Shown here: positions 39,329-49,549 of the stretch, one piece after another
Layout: each line of letters opens with the position of its first letter
Numbering within the stretch: position 1 is the first letter of the stretch
DNA from: Rheinheimera pleomorphica
GTDB taxonomy: Bacteria > Pseudomonadota > Gammaproteobacteria > Enterobacterales > Alteromonadaceae
DNA: 64,000 nucleotides
Direction of reading: 5' to 3'
Assembly (NCBI RefSeq): GCF_011634895.1
Contig: NZ_SIRR01000005.1
Coordinates: 242,656 to 306,655 of the forward strand
Notes under the pieces: generated by a model
Seen by the model: only the letters and a program-made list of their open reading frames with translations
Told to the model about the DNA's origin: nothing
The model's database searches: none
Translations under genes and position numbers: made by a program

Positions 39329-41611
39329 GTGCGCACACCTAAACTCAAAGCCATCAGCCTGGCTGTGGCTGCCACACTCAGCACAGCAACCCAGGCAGAC
39401 ACCTTGCCATCCACTCAGCTACAGGACGTAGAAGTGCTGTCGGTAGTGGGTAAGCGCGTCAGCTACGCCAACAACAGTACCGATGCCAACATGCAGCACT
39501 TGCAAGCGCCTATTGCCAATGTGTTGGATTTGGTCAACAACCTGCCCGGCGTCAACATTGGCCAGGGAGATGCATTTGGCAGTGATGATTACACCACCAC
39601 CATTAGTATGCGTGGCTTTGTTATTGACCGCGCCGATCAGCAGCTGGGTATTACGATAGACGGCGTACCCAATGGTGGCTCAGCCTATGCCGGTGGCAGC
39701 AAAGCCAACCGCTATCTGGACAGCGAAAATACCCGCTACGTTGAAGTAGGCCAGGGCGCAGCAGATATTGCTTCAGCGTCGTTAGATGCACTGGGCGGTA
39801 CGCTAAACTTTGTTTCCGCCAACCCCGATATGCAACGCGGCGCCAAGGTAGGAATATCTAACGGCAGCCACAACGCCCGGCGCTATTATGCCCGTTATGA
39901 CACCGGTGAAGTGCTTGGCAACACTACAGCCTATTTCAGCTTGTCTGACAGCTACAACAAGCGCTGGATTGGCAGTGGCAGCAACGGCTACAGTGACCGC
40001 CTTCACTTTGAAGCGAAAAGCATTAGCGAACTGCAGCGCGCCCGCATCTCAGCACGGCTGTCGTATAACGATGCGCATGAAGATAACTACGACTACCGCT
40101 CACTGGAACAGTTTAAGCAAAACCCGCGCTGGGATGGCTTAACCAGTACCTGGACCGGCAACCCGGATATCGATCAGAATTTTGCGGAAGCCTGGTCAAC
40201 GTTGCGCGAAAACAGCCTGCTGTATGTTAAAGCAGAATTTGCCGTTACTGACACGGTTGAGATGGATGTTACACCTTATCTGCATCTGCAAAATGGTCGC
40301 GGTGACTGGTTACCGCCGTACCAGGTTTATGCCACTGACGCCGCAGGCAACCTGATCAGCAAAGGCAATGGGACAACCCGTACGACATTCAATTACGTCG
40401 ATGCCAACGGCCAGCCAATCCTGGACAGCGACGCCGACACTTCAGCGGTCACCCGCGTTGCATCTTATCGCCATACCCACTATGAAAAACAACGTTTTGG
40501 TATAACGGCCAACCTGAACTGGACGTTGGATAATCAGGTCATTCGTGCTGGCGTCTGGCTGGAGCAGCAAGATCGCAGCCAGATCCGTGATTGGCATGCC
40601 GTACTTGATCCTAAGGTATATCACTATTTTGATGAAACCCCGTACTGGGTGCAGTTTGACGACGACTATCAACATGACGTTATCAAATTCTACCTGCAGG
40701 ACACCTTAACCCTGGGCGATTTGCAGCTGGTTTTAGGCGCTCAACAGTACCTGATTAATATAGAACGTACCGACAACTTCAATCCGGCGAACAACGGTAA
40801 ACTGGACAGCGATTCAGACCTGCTGCCAAGCATTGGCCTGGTATACCGCCTGAACGACAGGTTAGAGCTGTTTGCCGGCTATGCCGAAAACTTTAAAGCC
40901 ATCCCGGATACCATTTTAAACACGGCTGGTCAGGAGTTTGCTGAGCTGGAGGCGGAAACCGCAGACAATTTCGACCTGGGCTTACGTTACTTTGGTGACA
41001 GCCTTAATCTGTCGGCCACCTACTATAACGTTAAGTTTAACAACCGCATTACACTGCTGGCTTATGAAGAAATTGGCGATTTACCCGATTACCTTACAGA
41101 GCTCGATGGTACCTTTGTCAACGTTGGTGGTGTGAAATCTGACGGTATCGAAGCCAGTCTGGAATGGCGCTTTGCGCCAAACTTTAGCCTGACGTCGTCA
41201 CTTACCCTCAACAACGCTGAGTACAGCGAAACCATTAATGGCTATCGTGCCGGCGATAAAGTCGCCGCCATACCGGAACAGATGCTGGTTGCCGCGCTAA
41301 ATTACAATGACGGCAGCTACCGCGCCGGTATTAGCGGTAAATTCACAGCAGATTACTATGGTGCAGCGAAACGCGCAGAGATCAATGGTGCTAACGTTTG
41401 GAACCGTGACAGCATTCCGTCCTCGACTATCTGGAATGCCTATTTCGGTTACCGCCATCAGGTGGCAACTAGTGATATGTTCCGCTTTGTTGACTTGGCG
41501 CTGACGTTAAACAACGTTACCGACCAAAGCTACATTACCGGTGGTCAGGAAGGCGCGTACTTGCTGGGCGCTGAGCGCACAGCCAGCTTTACCGTTAGCC
41601 TGGGGTTCTAA
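39329..41611 (+). CDS. TonB-dependent outer-membrane receptor
   Basis: A 760-residue receptor: signal peptide (about 1-24), a TonB-box-like VEVLSVVGKR, a plug domain (NLPGVNIG, ISMRGFVIDRADQQLGITIDG split at about 90-110, and GAADIASASLDALGGTLNFV with the plug-terminal signature) and a beta-barrel ending in TASFTVSLGF with the terminal Phe expected of outer-membrane proteins. The substrate is unknown. The GTG at 39329 has AGGAG seven bases upstream; the ATG at 39323 is too close to it, so GTG is preferred. Confidence 0.93.
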   Translation: MRTPKLKAISLAVAATLSTATQADTLPSTQLQDVEVLSVVGKRVSYANNSTDANMQHLQAPIANVLDLVNNLPGVNIGQGDAFGSDDYTTTISMRGFVIDRADQQLGITIDGVPNGGSAYAGGSKANRYLDSENTRYVEVGQGAADIASASLDALGGTLNFVSANPDMQRGAKVGISNGSHNARRYYARYDTGEVLGNTTAYFSLSDSYNKRWIGSGSNGYSDRLHFEAKSISELQRARISARLSYNDAHEDNYDYRSLEQFKQNPRWDGLTSTWTGNPDIDQNFAEAWSTLRENSLLYVKAEFAVTDTVEMDVTPYLHLQNGRGDWLPPYQVYATDAAGNLISKGNGTTRTTFNYVDANGQPILDSDADTSAVTRVASYRHTHYEKQRFGITANLNWTLDNQVIRAGVWLEQQDRSQIRDWHAVLDPKVYHYFDETPYWVQFDDDYQHDVIKFYLQDTLTLGDLQLVLGAQQYLINIERTDNFNPANNGKLDSDSDLLPSIGLVYRLNDRLELFAGYAENFKAIPDTILNTAGQEFAELEAETADNFDLGLRYFGDSLNLSATYYNVKFNNRITLLAYEEIGDLPDYLTELDGTFVNVGGVKSDGIEASLEWRFAPNFSLTSSLTLNNAEYSETINGYRAGDKVAAIPEQMLVAALNYNDGSYRAGISGKFTADYYGAAKRAEINGANVWNRDSIPSSTIWNAYFGYRHQVATSDMFRFVDLALTLNNVTDQSYITGGQEGAYLLGAERTASFTVSLGF

Positions 41612-41612
41612 G

Positions 41613-41678
41613 GCAATAAAAAACCCGCTTTGGGGTTAACCTTAGCGGGTTCTTCGAAGATGGCGGACGCAGGAGGAT
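41613..41678. repeat. Direct repeat 1: terminator plus 3' end of tRNA-Arg
   Basis: 66 bases matching 41801-41866 with one mismatch. It includes a terminator stem AACCCGCT/AGCGGGTT (41622-41651, reading on the minus strand into a T run) and the last 26 or so bases of tRNA-Arg (CCA end through the T stem). It is the remnant of a third tRNA-Arg gene whose body is interrupted at 41679. Confidence 0.85.
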
Positions 41679-41750
41679 GGATGGCGGCTTTCCTGCCGCC
41701 CTGCCCTGCGGGCCAGCTGACGCTGCGCCAATTTGCTCCCGGCAAATTGG
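41679..41750 (+). repeat. Hairpin-rich 72-nt inserted element, copy 1
   Basis: It lies exactly between GGAGGAT and TCGAACC, bases that are adjacent in the intact tRNA-Arg genes nearby. Four consecutive hairpins: GGCGGC/GCCGCC, CCC-TGC-GGG, CAGC-TGAC-GCTG and CCAATTTGC-TCCCG-GCAAATTGG (41728-41750 or so). The element at 61878-61947 has the same hairpin order with different but still complementary stem bases. Confidence 0.75.
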
Positions 41751-41800
41751 TCGAACCTACGGAGCTTCTCACCCGCCTGCGTCTAAGCTGCGTATAGCAC

Positions 41801-41866
41801 GCAATAAAAAACCCGCTTTGGTGTTAACCTTAGCGGGTTCTTCGAAGATGGCGGACGCAGGAGGAT
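41801..41866. repeat. Direct repeat 2: terminator plus 3' end of tRNA-Arg
   Basis: Second copy of the 66-bp repeat. Here it is the working end of the tRNA operon: the 3' part of the tRNA-Arg gene at 41849 and the downstream terminator. Confidence 0.85.
41804..41839 (-). terminator. Terminator of the Ser/Arg/Arg tRNA operon
   Basis: On the minus strand AACCCGCT pairs with AGCGGGTT and is followed by TTTTTATT, about ten bases beyond the last tRNA. Confidence 0.9.
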
Positions 41867-41925
41867 TCGAACCTCCGACCGCTCGGTTCGTAGCCGAGTA
41901 CTCTATCCAGCTGAGCTATGCGTCC
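41849..41925 (-). tRNA. tRNA-Arg (ACG), copy 1
   Basis: A 77-nt cloverleaf with acceptor GGACGCA/TGCGTCC, anticodon loop CTACGAA, T loop GGTTCGAATCC and encoded CCA. Corresponds to the argVYZQ tRNAs beside csrA in E. coli. Confidence 0.97.
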
Positions 41926-41987
41926 GGGGTGTAACATTTTGTGGCATATATTTTTTAATGCACCTTGCCAGGTGCGCCCTTATCAGA

Positions 41988-42064
41988 TGGCGGACGCAGG
42001 AGGATTCGAACCTCCGACCGCTCGGTTCGTAGCCGAGTACTCTATCCAGCTGAGCTATGCGTCC
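41988..42064 (-). tRNA. tRNA-Arg (ACG), copy 2
   Basis: Identical to copy 1; the spacer between them holds a small GCACCT/AGGTGC hairpin (41960-41975). Confidence 0.97.
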
Positions 42065-42078
42065 GGTCTAATAAAAAA

Positions 42079-42168
42079 TGGCGGAGAAAGAGGGATTCGA
42101 ACCCTCGATAGAGTTTCCCCTATACACCCTTAGCAGGGGTGCGCCTTCAGCCACTCGGCCATTTCTCC
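42079..42168 (-). tRNA. tRNA-Ser (GCT)
   Basis: A 90-nt class II tRNA with a long variable arm, acceptor GGAGAAA/TTTCTCC, anticodon GCT in CTGCTAAGG and encoded CCA. First gene of the operon, equivalent to serV downstream of csrA in E. coli. Confidence 0.96.
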
Positions 42169-42187
42169 GCGCTGTGTTGCGGCGTGT

Positions 42188-42215
42188 ATATTAATGTCTC
42201 AGGAAAATAAGTCAA
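42188..42215 (-). promoter_or_regulatory. Promoter of the Ser/Arg tRNA operon
   Basis: Minus strand TTGACT (42215-42210), 16-bp spacer, TAATAT (42193-42188), then a GC-rich discriminator (ACGCCGC) about 20 bases before tRNA-Ser. Confidence 0.75.
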
Positions 42216-42333
42216 ACAATTTTTAGAACTGAAAAGTGCGTTTGCCGACCTTTTAAGCAATTCGTCGAAATAACGTCATAAAACGTATAAAAACGACACA
42301 ATTGGCCAGCAAGCCATAGGAAAAGCGCGAGAA

Positions 42334-42534
42334 TTAGTCGTCTTCACCATAAGTTGTATCGGCTGAGCCTTTCTCAGCCTGGATCCGCATATAAATTTCT
42401 TCGCGGTGCACTGACACTTCTTTTGGCGCATTTACACCAATACGTACCTGGTTACCTTTAACACCCAGCACCGTTACCGTCACTTCATCACCGATCATCA
42501 GTGTCTCACCAACACGACGAGTAAGAATTAGCAT
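42334..42534 (-). CDS. csrA: Carbon storage regulator CsrA
   Basis: CsrA is an RNA-binding global regulator that blocks or stabilises mRNAs by binding GGA in hairpin loops. The 66-residue protein begins [18 protein letters not shown] and contains [16 protein letters not shown], with a short acidic tail. AAGGAG lies seven bases upstream of the ATG. It sits between alaS and the tRNA operon, the conserved position. Confidence 0.97.
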   Translation of the reverse strand: MLILTRRVGETLMIGDEVTVTVLGVKGNQVRIGVNAPKEVSVHREEIYMRIQAEKGSADTTYGEDD

Positions 42535-42792
42535 TCGTTTGCTCCTTGTTCCTTTAATCCAGCGCCACTCACACCGGTATACACTAAAGCGCCGTATCAT
42601 AACTCAGCTACTTAGCTGATTAAAAGTCAGGCGTTTAAATAAATAACGTTAATTGTCAGCAATTTTGCTGCGAAACGCCAATATTGTATCAATCTGCCAG
42701 CCGGCTGTGGCAAATACGCGATATTTACCCGCGGCGATACGGCAAGCCGCCCATGCCATCCTTACGCAATGCCAGGGCAACACGATCAGCAA

Positions 42793-42813
42793 AGAAGGGC
42801 ATAATGCCCTTCT
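42793..42813 (-). terminator. Hairpin downstream of alaS
   Basis: AGAAGGGCAT and ATGCCCTTCT are perfect complements around one base; about 18 nt beyond the alaS stop on the minus strand with a short T tract. The rest of the 231-nt alaS-csrA gap shows no gene; csrA promoters are expected there. Confidence 0.7.
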
Positions 42814-42831
42814 AAGTTTGATTTAAGCAGT

Positions 42832-45456
42832 TTAGCTTAATTTCGCGCTGATATAGCGTTGAGCCTCAATTAACAGCTCTGGCAAAGCGGCAACATCAGA
42901 GCCTCCTGCCTGCGCCATATCAGGGCGGCCACCGCCTTTACCCCCCAGTTTTTCGGCGGCCCAACCTACTAGCTGGCCCGCATGTACCTTAGCGGTTAAA
43001 TCCGCGGTGACACCGGCAATCAGACTAATTTTGTCGTCATTAACGGTGGCCAGCAAAATCACCCCTGAACTGAGTTTGTTTTTCAACTCGTCCAACATAG
43101 TGCGCAGTGCCTTAGGCTCGGTGGCTGGCAACTGCGTCACCAACACCGTTGCACCGGCTACCTGCTGTGCCTGCTCCAGCAAAGAGGCCCCGGCCTGACT
43201 GGCCAGTTTGGCCTTTAACTGTTCAATGTCTTTTTCCAGCTGCTTACTGCGCTCCAGCGTCTGCTGCACCCGCTCGGCTATCGACAACACATCGCCTTTT
43301 ACTGCGCTGGCTACGCTTTGAGCCTGTTGTTCCAACTGCTGGATATAACTGACAGCACCTGCACCACTAACGGCTTCAATACGACGTACCCCTGAGGCTA
43401 TGCCGCCTTCAGAGACGATTTTAAACAGACCAATATCGCCGGTGCGGCTAACGTGGGTTCCGCCACACAGCTCGATAGAAAAGTCCCCCATCGACAGCAC
43501 CCGCACTTCGTCGTCATATTTCTCGCCAAACAGCGCCATGGCGCCGGCGGCTTTGGCTTGTTCAATCGGCATCAATCGGGTTTGCAGCGCCGTGTTTAGC
43601 TGGATTTGCTCGTTCACCAGCCGTTCAATCTGGCGCAGCTCTTCGGGTTTTACCGCTTCAAAGTGGCTAAAGTCAAAGCGTAACCGCTCCGGGCCAACCA
43701 AAGAGCCTTTTTGCGTAACATGCTCACCAAGCAGCTTCCGTAAAGCCGCGTGCAGCAAGTGGGTAGCAGAGTGATTTTGTTTGATAGCACTGCGACGGGC
43801 GCTGTCAATACGGGCGTCCACTTTGTCACCCAGCTTTAGCTGGCCGGTTAAGCGGCCTTTGTGCGCAAAGGCTTTAGCCAGCTTTACCGTATCGTCGACG
43901 CTAAACACAGCACCACTACTTAATGTCAGTGTGCCGCTATCGCCTATCTGGCCACCAGACTCAGCATAAAACGGCGTCTGATCCAGAATAATCAGTGCCT
44001 CAGCCCCGTCGTCTAATGTCGTCACAGCCTGGCCCTGCTGCAGTATTTCAACCACAGTAGCGTTACCAAACTCCTGCTCGTAGCCGGTAAAAGTGGTGTG
44101 CTGGCTTGACGTTAACTGGGCATTGTAGTCAGTGCCAAAGTTTGATGCCTGCTGCGCGCGTTTGCGCTGCTCTGCCATAGCAGCATCAAAACCGGCCTGA
44201 TCGATACTAAAGCCTCTTTCACGGGCCACGTCATTGGTTAAATCGACCGGGAAGCCATAAGTGTCGTACAGCTTAAACACCAGCTCACCAGGCAGTTCAC
44301 TACCGGTTAACGCCGCCAGCGCCTCTTCCAGGATCACCAGACCCCGCTCTAACGTTTTGCCAAACTGTTCTTCTTCCAGTTTCAGTATTTTTTCGACCAC
44401 GGCTTGTTTTTCTGCCAGCTCCGGATAAGCCTCGCCCATCTGCGCTACTAAGGCGGCAACCAGCTTATAGAAGAAAGCGCCTTTGGCACCTAACTTATTA
44501 CCGTGGCGCACGGCACGGCGCACGATGCGACGCAGCACATAACCACGGCCTTCGTTTGACGGTTGCACGCCATCAACAATTAAGAAGGCGCAGCTACGAA
44601 TATGGTCGGCCACCACTCTAAGGGATTTATCGGTTAAATCGGTTGCGCCGGTAGCGTCAGCGGCGGCTTTGATTAGCGCCACAAAGGTATCAATTTCATA
44701 GTTACTGTGCACATGCTGCAAAATAGCCGCAATACGCTCCAGCCCCATGCCGGTATCAACGCTGGGCTTGGGCAGAGCTTCCATCCGGCCGTCGCTGTGG
44801 CGGTTAAACTGCATAAACACAATGTTCCAGATCTCGATATAGCGGTCGCCATCTTCTTCCGGCGAGCCCGGCGGGCCACCCCAGATGTGTTCGCCGTGAT
44901 CATAGAAAATCTCGGTACAAGGACCGCAAGGGCCGGTATCGCCCATAGCCCAGAAGTTATCGGACGCATAAGGTGCGCCCTTGTTGTCGCCAATACGGAT
45001 AATACGCTCAGCCGGCACGCCAATTTGTTTTAACCAGATATCGTAAGCTTCGTCATCGGTCTCATACACTGTTACCCACAATTTTTGTTTTGGCAGTTTC
45101 ACCACCTCGGTCAAAAACTCCCAGGCGTAAGCGATGGCATCCTGTTTAAAATAATCACCGAAGCTGAAATTACCCAGCATTTCAAAAAACGTGTGATGAC
45201 GCGCGGTATAGCCAACGTTTTCTAAATCATTATGCTTACCACCGGCACGCACACAGCGCTGCGCCGACACCGCGCGGCTGTAGCTGCGCGGGTCCTGACC
45301 GAGAAAAACGTCTTTAAATTGCACCATACCAGCGTTAGTAAATAATAAGGTGGCATCATTACCCGGGATCAGCGAACTGCTGGCCACCACTTGGTGCTGC
45401 TTGCTGGCAAAGAAATCTAAAAAGGCGCGCCTGATACTGGCCGATGTCATAGTCAT
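42832..45456 (-). CDS. alaS: Alanyl-tRNA synthetase
   Basis: AlaS charges tRNA-Ala and edits Ser/Gly mischarging. The 874-residue protein has the class II core ([52 protein letters not shown]), the editing-site motif [11 protein letters not shown] and CGGTHV, and a C-terminal C-Ala domain. The ATG at 45456 has AGGA seven bases upstream and gives the usual length; a longer frame overlapping recX is not supported. Confidence 0.97.
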   Translation of the reverse strand: MTMTSASIRRAFLDFFASKQHQVVASSSLIPGNDATLLFTNAGMVQFKDVFLGQDPRSYSRAVSAQRCVRAGGKHNDLENVGYTARHHTFFEMLGNFSFGDYFKQDAIAYAWEFLTEVVKLPKQKLWVTVYETDDEAYDIWLKQIGVPAERIIRIGDNKGAPYASDNFWAMGDTGPCGPCTEIFYDHGEHIWGGPPGSPEEDGDRYIEIWNIVFMQFNRHSDGRMEALPKPSVDTGMGLERIAAILQHVHSNYEIDTFVALIKAAADATGATDLTDKSLRVVADHIRSCAFLIVDGVQPSNEGRGYVLRRIVRRAVRHGNKLGAKGAFFYKLVAALVAQMGEAYPELAEKQAVVEKILKLEEEQFGKTLERGLVILEEALAALTGSELPGELVFKLYDTYGFPVDLTNDVARERGFSIDQAGFDAAMAEQRKRAQQASNFGTDYNAQLTSSQHTTFTGYEQEFGNATVVEILQQGQAVTTLDDGAEALIILDQTPFYAESGGQIGDSGTLTLSSGAVFSVDDTVKLAKAFAHKGRLTGQLKLGDKVDARIDSARRSAIKQNHSATHLLHAALRKLLGEHVTQKGSLVGPERLRFDFSHFEAVKPEELRQIERLVNEQIQLNTALQTRLMPIEQAKAAGAMALFGEKYDDEVRVLSMGDFSIELCGGTHVSRTGDIGLFKIVSEGGIASGVRRIEAVSGAGAVSYIQQLEQQAQSVASAVKGDVLSIAERVQQTLERSKQLEKDIEQLKAKLASQAGASLLEQAQQVAGATVLVTQLPATEPKALRTMLDELKNKLSSGVILLATVNDDKISLIAGVTADLTAKVHAGQLVGWAAEKLGGKGGGRPDMAQAGGSDVAALPELLIEAQRYISAKLS

Positions 45457-45481
45457 GCAATAATCCTGTCCGCTTTGGGTT

Positions 45482-45928
45482 TTACTCTGTGAAATTAATC
45501 GCAAATTGAATTTGTTCATTGTTAAAGCCGCGGCGTTGCAAATACGCCATCCGCTTTAGCTTTTCTTTATATTCTGTTGCAATGCTGTCGCCGTACTTTT
45601 TTTGATACTGCTGCAACGCCAGCGCAAACCAGTCTATCTGAAGTTCAGCGGCACAGTTAAGCACCTGCTGCTGACTGATCTTCTGCTGTCGGCATTGCTG
45701 CATAATGTAACTTAAGCCATAGCCTTTATTTGCTCTGCTACGCAGCAACATCTGCAGGTAACGTTGCTCATTAAGGTAGTTTTCTGCTTTGCACCAGGCC
45801 ATTACCCGGGCAATATCCGCCTCGCTACCGCCCTGGCGCGTTAAACGCTGGCTGAGCTCAGCCTCGCTGTAATCGCGCCGGCTTAACCAGTTTAGCGCCA
45901 TTCGTTTTAAATCAGTAAGCTCCGCCAT
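45482..45928 (-). CDS. recX: RecA regulator RecX
   Basis: RecX binds and limits RecA filaments. The 148-residue helical protein shows the typical [13 protein letters not shown], a middle repeat ([15 protein letters not shown]) and a C-terminal [16 protein letters not shown]. It is just upstream of alaS, as usual, but recA is not adjacent; the neighbour upstream is a membrane protein gene, 2 nt away. Confidence 0.9.
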   Translation of the reverse strand: MAELTDLKRMALNWLSRRDYSEAELSQRLTRQGGSEADIARVMAWCKAENYLNEQRYLQMLLRSRANKGYGLSYIMQQCRQQKISQQQVLNCAAELQIDWFALALQQYQKKYGDSIATEYKEKLKRMAYLQRRGFNNEQIQFAINFTE

Positions 45929-45930
45929 GG

Positions 45931-46656
45931 CTAAACTTCCAGCACGCCCTCGTCTGTAGTGTTAACCTGCAAGGCAAAAAAGTCATTAAACGATAAAAAG
46001 AACGCTATATGTAGCAGCGGTATCACCACAATTAAGCCAATAAAGAACGTTGGCATGGTAAGCATTATCAGCACCAGACTCAAGAGGCTGTACAAGGTCA
46101 GCGAGCTTATATTACGCCAGCACGCCACCAGGCTGGCCTGCATCACCACCAGCACACTGTGTTGTTGCAGAAAATACGCCACCGCAACGGTATAGGCAAA
46201 CGCCATCTTGGTTAAGGTAAACCAGGCGGCAAACAGCAGCGCCAGCGGCATACTAAAACTGTGGCTTTCTGCTTGTTCAAGCATCAAAGCATACATATAC
46301 ACCAGCGGCAAGGAGGCGACTAATTCTGCCAGCGCTAAGCGGATAAACACCCGCCGGTACTGCGCCTCTTTAAACACCTGATACAAACCGCTAACGCTGA
46401 TGGCGTGACCTTGCTGTGCTGCTACCACCATTTTATAAATACCCGCCGTAAGAAACGGCATCAGCAATGCAACAATAAAACTGCTAAGCGGCGGCAGTAA
46501 CATGCTCAGCAACAGGAAGCCCAACATATGCAGATAGCTTAGCAACCACACTACAGGTGCCTGCATAAACAGCGCCCAGGCCTGTTTAAGCCAGCCAATA
46601 GCGGCAAGCGCCGGCGCACGCCGGATAATAAGTTTTAATTGAAACGGCTTGTTCAC
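45931..46656 (-). CDS. Membrane protein, BPSS1780-like
   Basis: A 241-residue inner-membrane protein with about six hydrophobic segments and an N-terminal AAIGWLKQAWALFMQAP that resembles the BPSS1780 family of uncharacterised membrane proteins. It ends 2 nt before recX, so the two are probably co-transcribed. Function unknown. Confidence 0.7.
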   Translation of the reverse strand: MNKPFQLKLIIRRAPALAAIGWLKQAWALFMQAPVVWLLSYLHMLGFLLLSMLLPPLSSFIVALLMPFLTAGIYKMVVAAQQGHAISVSGLYQVFKEAQYRRVFIRLALAELVASLPLVYMYALMLEQAESHSFSMPLALLFAAWFTLTKMAFAYTVAVAYFLQQHSVLVVMQASLVACWRNISSLTLYSLLSLVLIMLTMPTFFIGLIVVIPLLHIAFFLSFNDFFALQVNTTDEGVLEV

Positions 46657-46775
46657 AAAGTCTCCACGGTGATAACAGATGCCGGCACTGGCCGGCGCTG
46701 TAGAAGGCAGTGGCTAATGATACTGTATATCAGCGCAAATTAAGAGTGGCACGCTAAAAAGCCGGTGCGCCCTCG

Positions 46776-48824
46776 TCAGGGCTGCATCGTAATTTCGGCC
46801 AGCAATGCACGTCCAGCCGGGTCTTGTTGCAGCTGCCAGTGAATAAAACGGGCATCGACATTTACAGTGCGGCTAAAATCCGCATCATAGTACCAGTCTG
46901 CCAGCAAACTCTGCTGCACACCGCCATATAAGATGCCCACCAGTTCTCCCGCCATATTAAACGTGACGGCGCCACTGTAATGGCTGTCGGTATCGGTGGT
47001 GGTTAAAAAGTTTACTGCTGTGTTGCCCGTTGCTGCAGCGGTGGCGCTGTCAGGCTTGGCCGTTGCACCCTGCCTGCGCAAATAACTGTGTAAGCTGCTA
47101 AACGGCTGATACCACACCGCATCCATCGGTTGATAACCACTAACCCGTCCCAGGCTGAACCTTAAAGTGCCATTGGCTTCTGCGTACATTTGCTTGCCTT
47201 GGGCCTCGTGATAAGCCAGTAGCACCTCCATCACTGCCGCCCGGGCCGCAGATAGCTGCACCTGCAAATTGCTTCGCTCAGCGGCCAGTTGCTCAGTGGT
47301 TTGCTGCATCGCAACGGTGAAGTTCAGCAACGGATCCGTGCTTTGTTCAAACTGCTGCGCGCTGCGCTGTAACCACAATGCCCGCTGGGCTTCGTCGCGC
47401 AGACCCGTGCCGCGGTATATTGCTGACAGTTTATGCCGCACTATTTCGCGGTTAAAGCCGTCATTGAGGGCGAAATACTGGTCTAAAGCCGCAAGGCGCA
47501 GCCGGGCCGGTAGCTGTGAGTATTGCCAGAGAAAATGCAACGCCAGCTCCATATCTACCCGGGGGTCGAACTGGTCGTCCAGGCCGCTAAGCTGTTGCTG
47601 CAATATTGCAACGGCATCATGTCGCTGCGGTTCAGGCAACCGTGCCGTTTCATAAAGCTGGCGGGCCAGCGCCGGTAAACGTGCATATTGAAAATACTGC
47701 AGTGCCAGATCGCGTAGTTGCATATCTTGCTGCCGGCTTAGCAGTTGCTGCAGTTTCGTCAACACAGGGCCATATAACTGTTGGCGCACCGGGCTGGCAT
47801 TAATCCACTGTAACAACGCTTGCTCACGCTGCTGCCTGACCGCCAGCATATTACTTTGCTGATAATGGCTTAACATGGCTTGCTGACGCTGCGCCTGTTG
47901 CTGCAATTGCATCAGGCTGCTGTGATAACGTTGTGCCGCCTCACTGCCCGCAGGTGCCAACTGCTGTAACAACTGTATCAGCTGTTGCAGGTACTGATCG
48001 GAACGTGGATAGCAGTGTTCAAACTGAAAACGCAGCTCTGCCGCACTACGATAACGATAACTGCGCCCGGCAAAGCCCGGCGTTAGTAATAATTGTTGCT
48101 CGGTTACCCCTTGGGCTGACAACGCAACAAAAGCCCCGGAATATGGCAAGTTAGTGTCGTGGTAATCGGCTGCCTGCCCTGTAGCATTTACATAAGCCCG
48201 CAGCACAGCATAGTTAGCGCCATAACGTGGCCAGCTGTGTGCTAAGCTGTCTTCGCTTTGTGACGGCAGGTAAGCCAGGCGCACATCTTGCAGCCTTTTA
48301 TAGCGAATTAGCTGATATTCCAGGCCGTCGTGCAGGCTTTTTAGTTTGCAACGGTCGTCCGCCTGGCGCTGGCATTGTGATATCAGTTGCTGCTGCAGCT
48401 GTTGTAGTTTGCCAGCGCGTGCCAGCGGCTCAGCGATGCCGCTCAGTTCGCGGTGTAACCGCAGTGACACATCTTCAGTCTGCTGTAACACCTCCAGCGT
48501 TAAACCCGGAAGTGGTAGCTCGGCCGGGCCGGAAAAGCCCGTCTTTGCCTGGTCAGGCAGCCAGGCCGCTATACAGTCTGAGCTGGTGATCAACAAGCCC
48601 GAGCCGGAAATAAAGGCACCACTGCACTGGCCAACACGTGCCACTGCCGCCGTAATGGCCGTCAGTGGCAGTGCCGTGTTTTGCTCTGCCGCTGTCAGCC
48701 CCAGTTGTGTCAGCAGCGGCCCTGCAGTGTTTAACTGTTGCGCTTGCCAGAACCCCTCTTGCGAGACAGCCGGCACGCTAAACAGCACACTAAACAGCAC
48801 AACACAACGATATATTCTTTTCAT
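46776..48824 (-). CDS. S46-family peptidase homologue lacking catalytic His and Asp
   Basis: A 682-residue secreted protein (signal peptide 1-21) related to the S46 dipeptidyl-peptidases DPP7/DPP11, which cut dipeptides from N-termini in the periplasm. Family landmarks align: CSGAFISGSGLLITSSDC (about 67-84) corresponds to the CTGSFVSxxGLVxTNHHC region, but the catalytic His is Asp83; SWPRYGANYAVLRAY (about 197-211) corresponds to WPRHTGDFxxFRVY, but the catalytic Asp is Asn204. The Ser region HYSGAVTFNMAGELVG keeps Ser617, though without the usual GGNSGSP. The reading frame is intact, so this may be a pseudoenzyme with a binding role. Confidence 0.78.
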   Translation of the reverse strand: MKRIYRCVVLFSVLFSVPAVSQEGFWQAQQLNTAGPLLTQLGLTAAEQNTALPLTAITAAVARVGQCSGAFISGSGLLITSSDCIAAWLPDQAKTGFSGPAELPLPGLTLEVLQQTEDVSLRLHRELSGIAEPLARAGKLQQLQQQLISQCQRQADDRCKLKSLHDGLEYQLIRYKRLQDVRLAYLPSQSEDSLAHSWPRYGANYAVLRAYVNATGQAADYHDTNLPYSGAFVALSAQGVTEQQLLLTPGFAGRSYRYRSAAELRFQFEHCYPRSDQYLQQLIQLLQQLAPAGSEAAQRYHSSLMQLQQQAQRQQAMLSHYQQSNMLAVRQQREQALLQWINASPVRQQLYGPVLTKLQQLLSRQQDMQLRDLALQYFQYARLPALARQLYETARLPEPQRHDAVAILQQQLSGLDDQFDPRVDMELALHFLWQYSQLPARLRLAALDQYFALNDGFNREIVRHKLSAIYRGTGLRDEAQRALWLQRSAQQFEQSTDPLLNFTVAMQQTTEQLAAERSNLQVQLSAARAAVMEVLLAYHEAQGKQMYAEANGTLRFSLGRVSGYQPMDAVWYQPFSSLHSYLRRQGATAKPDSATAAATGNTAVNFLTTTDTDSHYSGAVTFNMAGELVGILYGGVQQSLLADWYYDADFSRTVNVDARFIHWQLQQDPAGRALLAEITMQP

Positions 48825-49014
48825 AACAGCACATCGGTCACGGATAACGCGCAGACGCTATCACATTCAGCCGCCTACGCCTGTCGAGTTGCGGCAAAGT
48901 GCGAAAATATGCGTTAACTTACTGCAGGCTCAGACAATAAACAAAAGCGCAGCCAGAGCTTGATCTCTGCCACTATCGCCGCATAATACAGCCTCTGGGT
49001 AGTTTGGGGGTAAC

Positions 49015-49503
49015 ATGGAAAATTTTCTTGAAAAACTGATGTATTCGTCTCGCTGGATCATGGCACCAATTTACCTTGGTCTGAGCCTGGCGCTTATTGC
49101 GCTGGGTATTAAGTTTTTTCAGGAAGTCTTTCATATCCTGCCTATTATTTTAAGCATGAAGGAAGTTGAACTGATCCTGGTGGTATTGTCGCTGATTGAC
49201 ATTGCCCTGGTTGGCGGCTTGATCGTAATGGTGATGTTTTCCGGTTACGAAAACTTCGTCTCACGGCTGGACCTGGAAGGCAACGACGACAAGCTCAGCT
49301 GGCTGGGTAAACTGGACTCCGGTTCTTTAAAAAATAAAGTCGCCGCCTCCATCGTGGCGATATCTTCCATTCATTTGCTGAAAGTCTTTATGAACACCGA
49401 AACGATAGCCAATGACAAAATTATGTGGTACCTGCTAATGCACATTACTTTTGTTTTATCGGCGTTTGCCATGGGTTATCTTGATAAAGTGCTGCGCAAA
49501 TAA
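49015..49503 (+). CDS. yqhA: UPF0114 family membrane protein YqhA
   Basis: A 162-residue inner-membrane protein with four hydrophobic segments and the family pattern [17 protein letters not shown], then [14 protein letters not shown]. YqhA is conserved but uncharacterised. It is followed 46 nt later by the hybrid kinase gene on the same strand. Confidence 0.9.
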   Translation: MENFLEKLMYSSRWIMAPIYLGLSLALIALGIKFFQEVFHILPIILSMKEVELILVVLSLIDIALVGGLIVMVMFSGYENFVSRLDLEGNDDKLSWLGKLDSGSLKNKVAASIVAISSIHLLKVFMNTETIANDKIMWYLLMHITFVLSAFAMGYLDKVLRK

Positions 49504-49549
49504 GGCCACTGTATCTGCCGCTGCAGCTGTGCCAACAGGAGGCATGGTA

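Noticed and set aside
41677..42133. Open frames on the plus strand across the tRNA-Arg and tRNA-Ser genes
   Set aside because: They are translations of the tRNA genes on the other strand (repeated FEPPTARFVAEYS pattern) and have no coding support.
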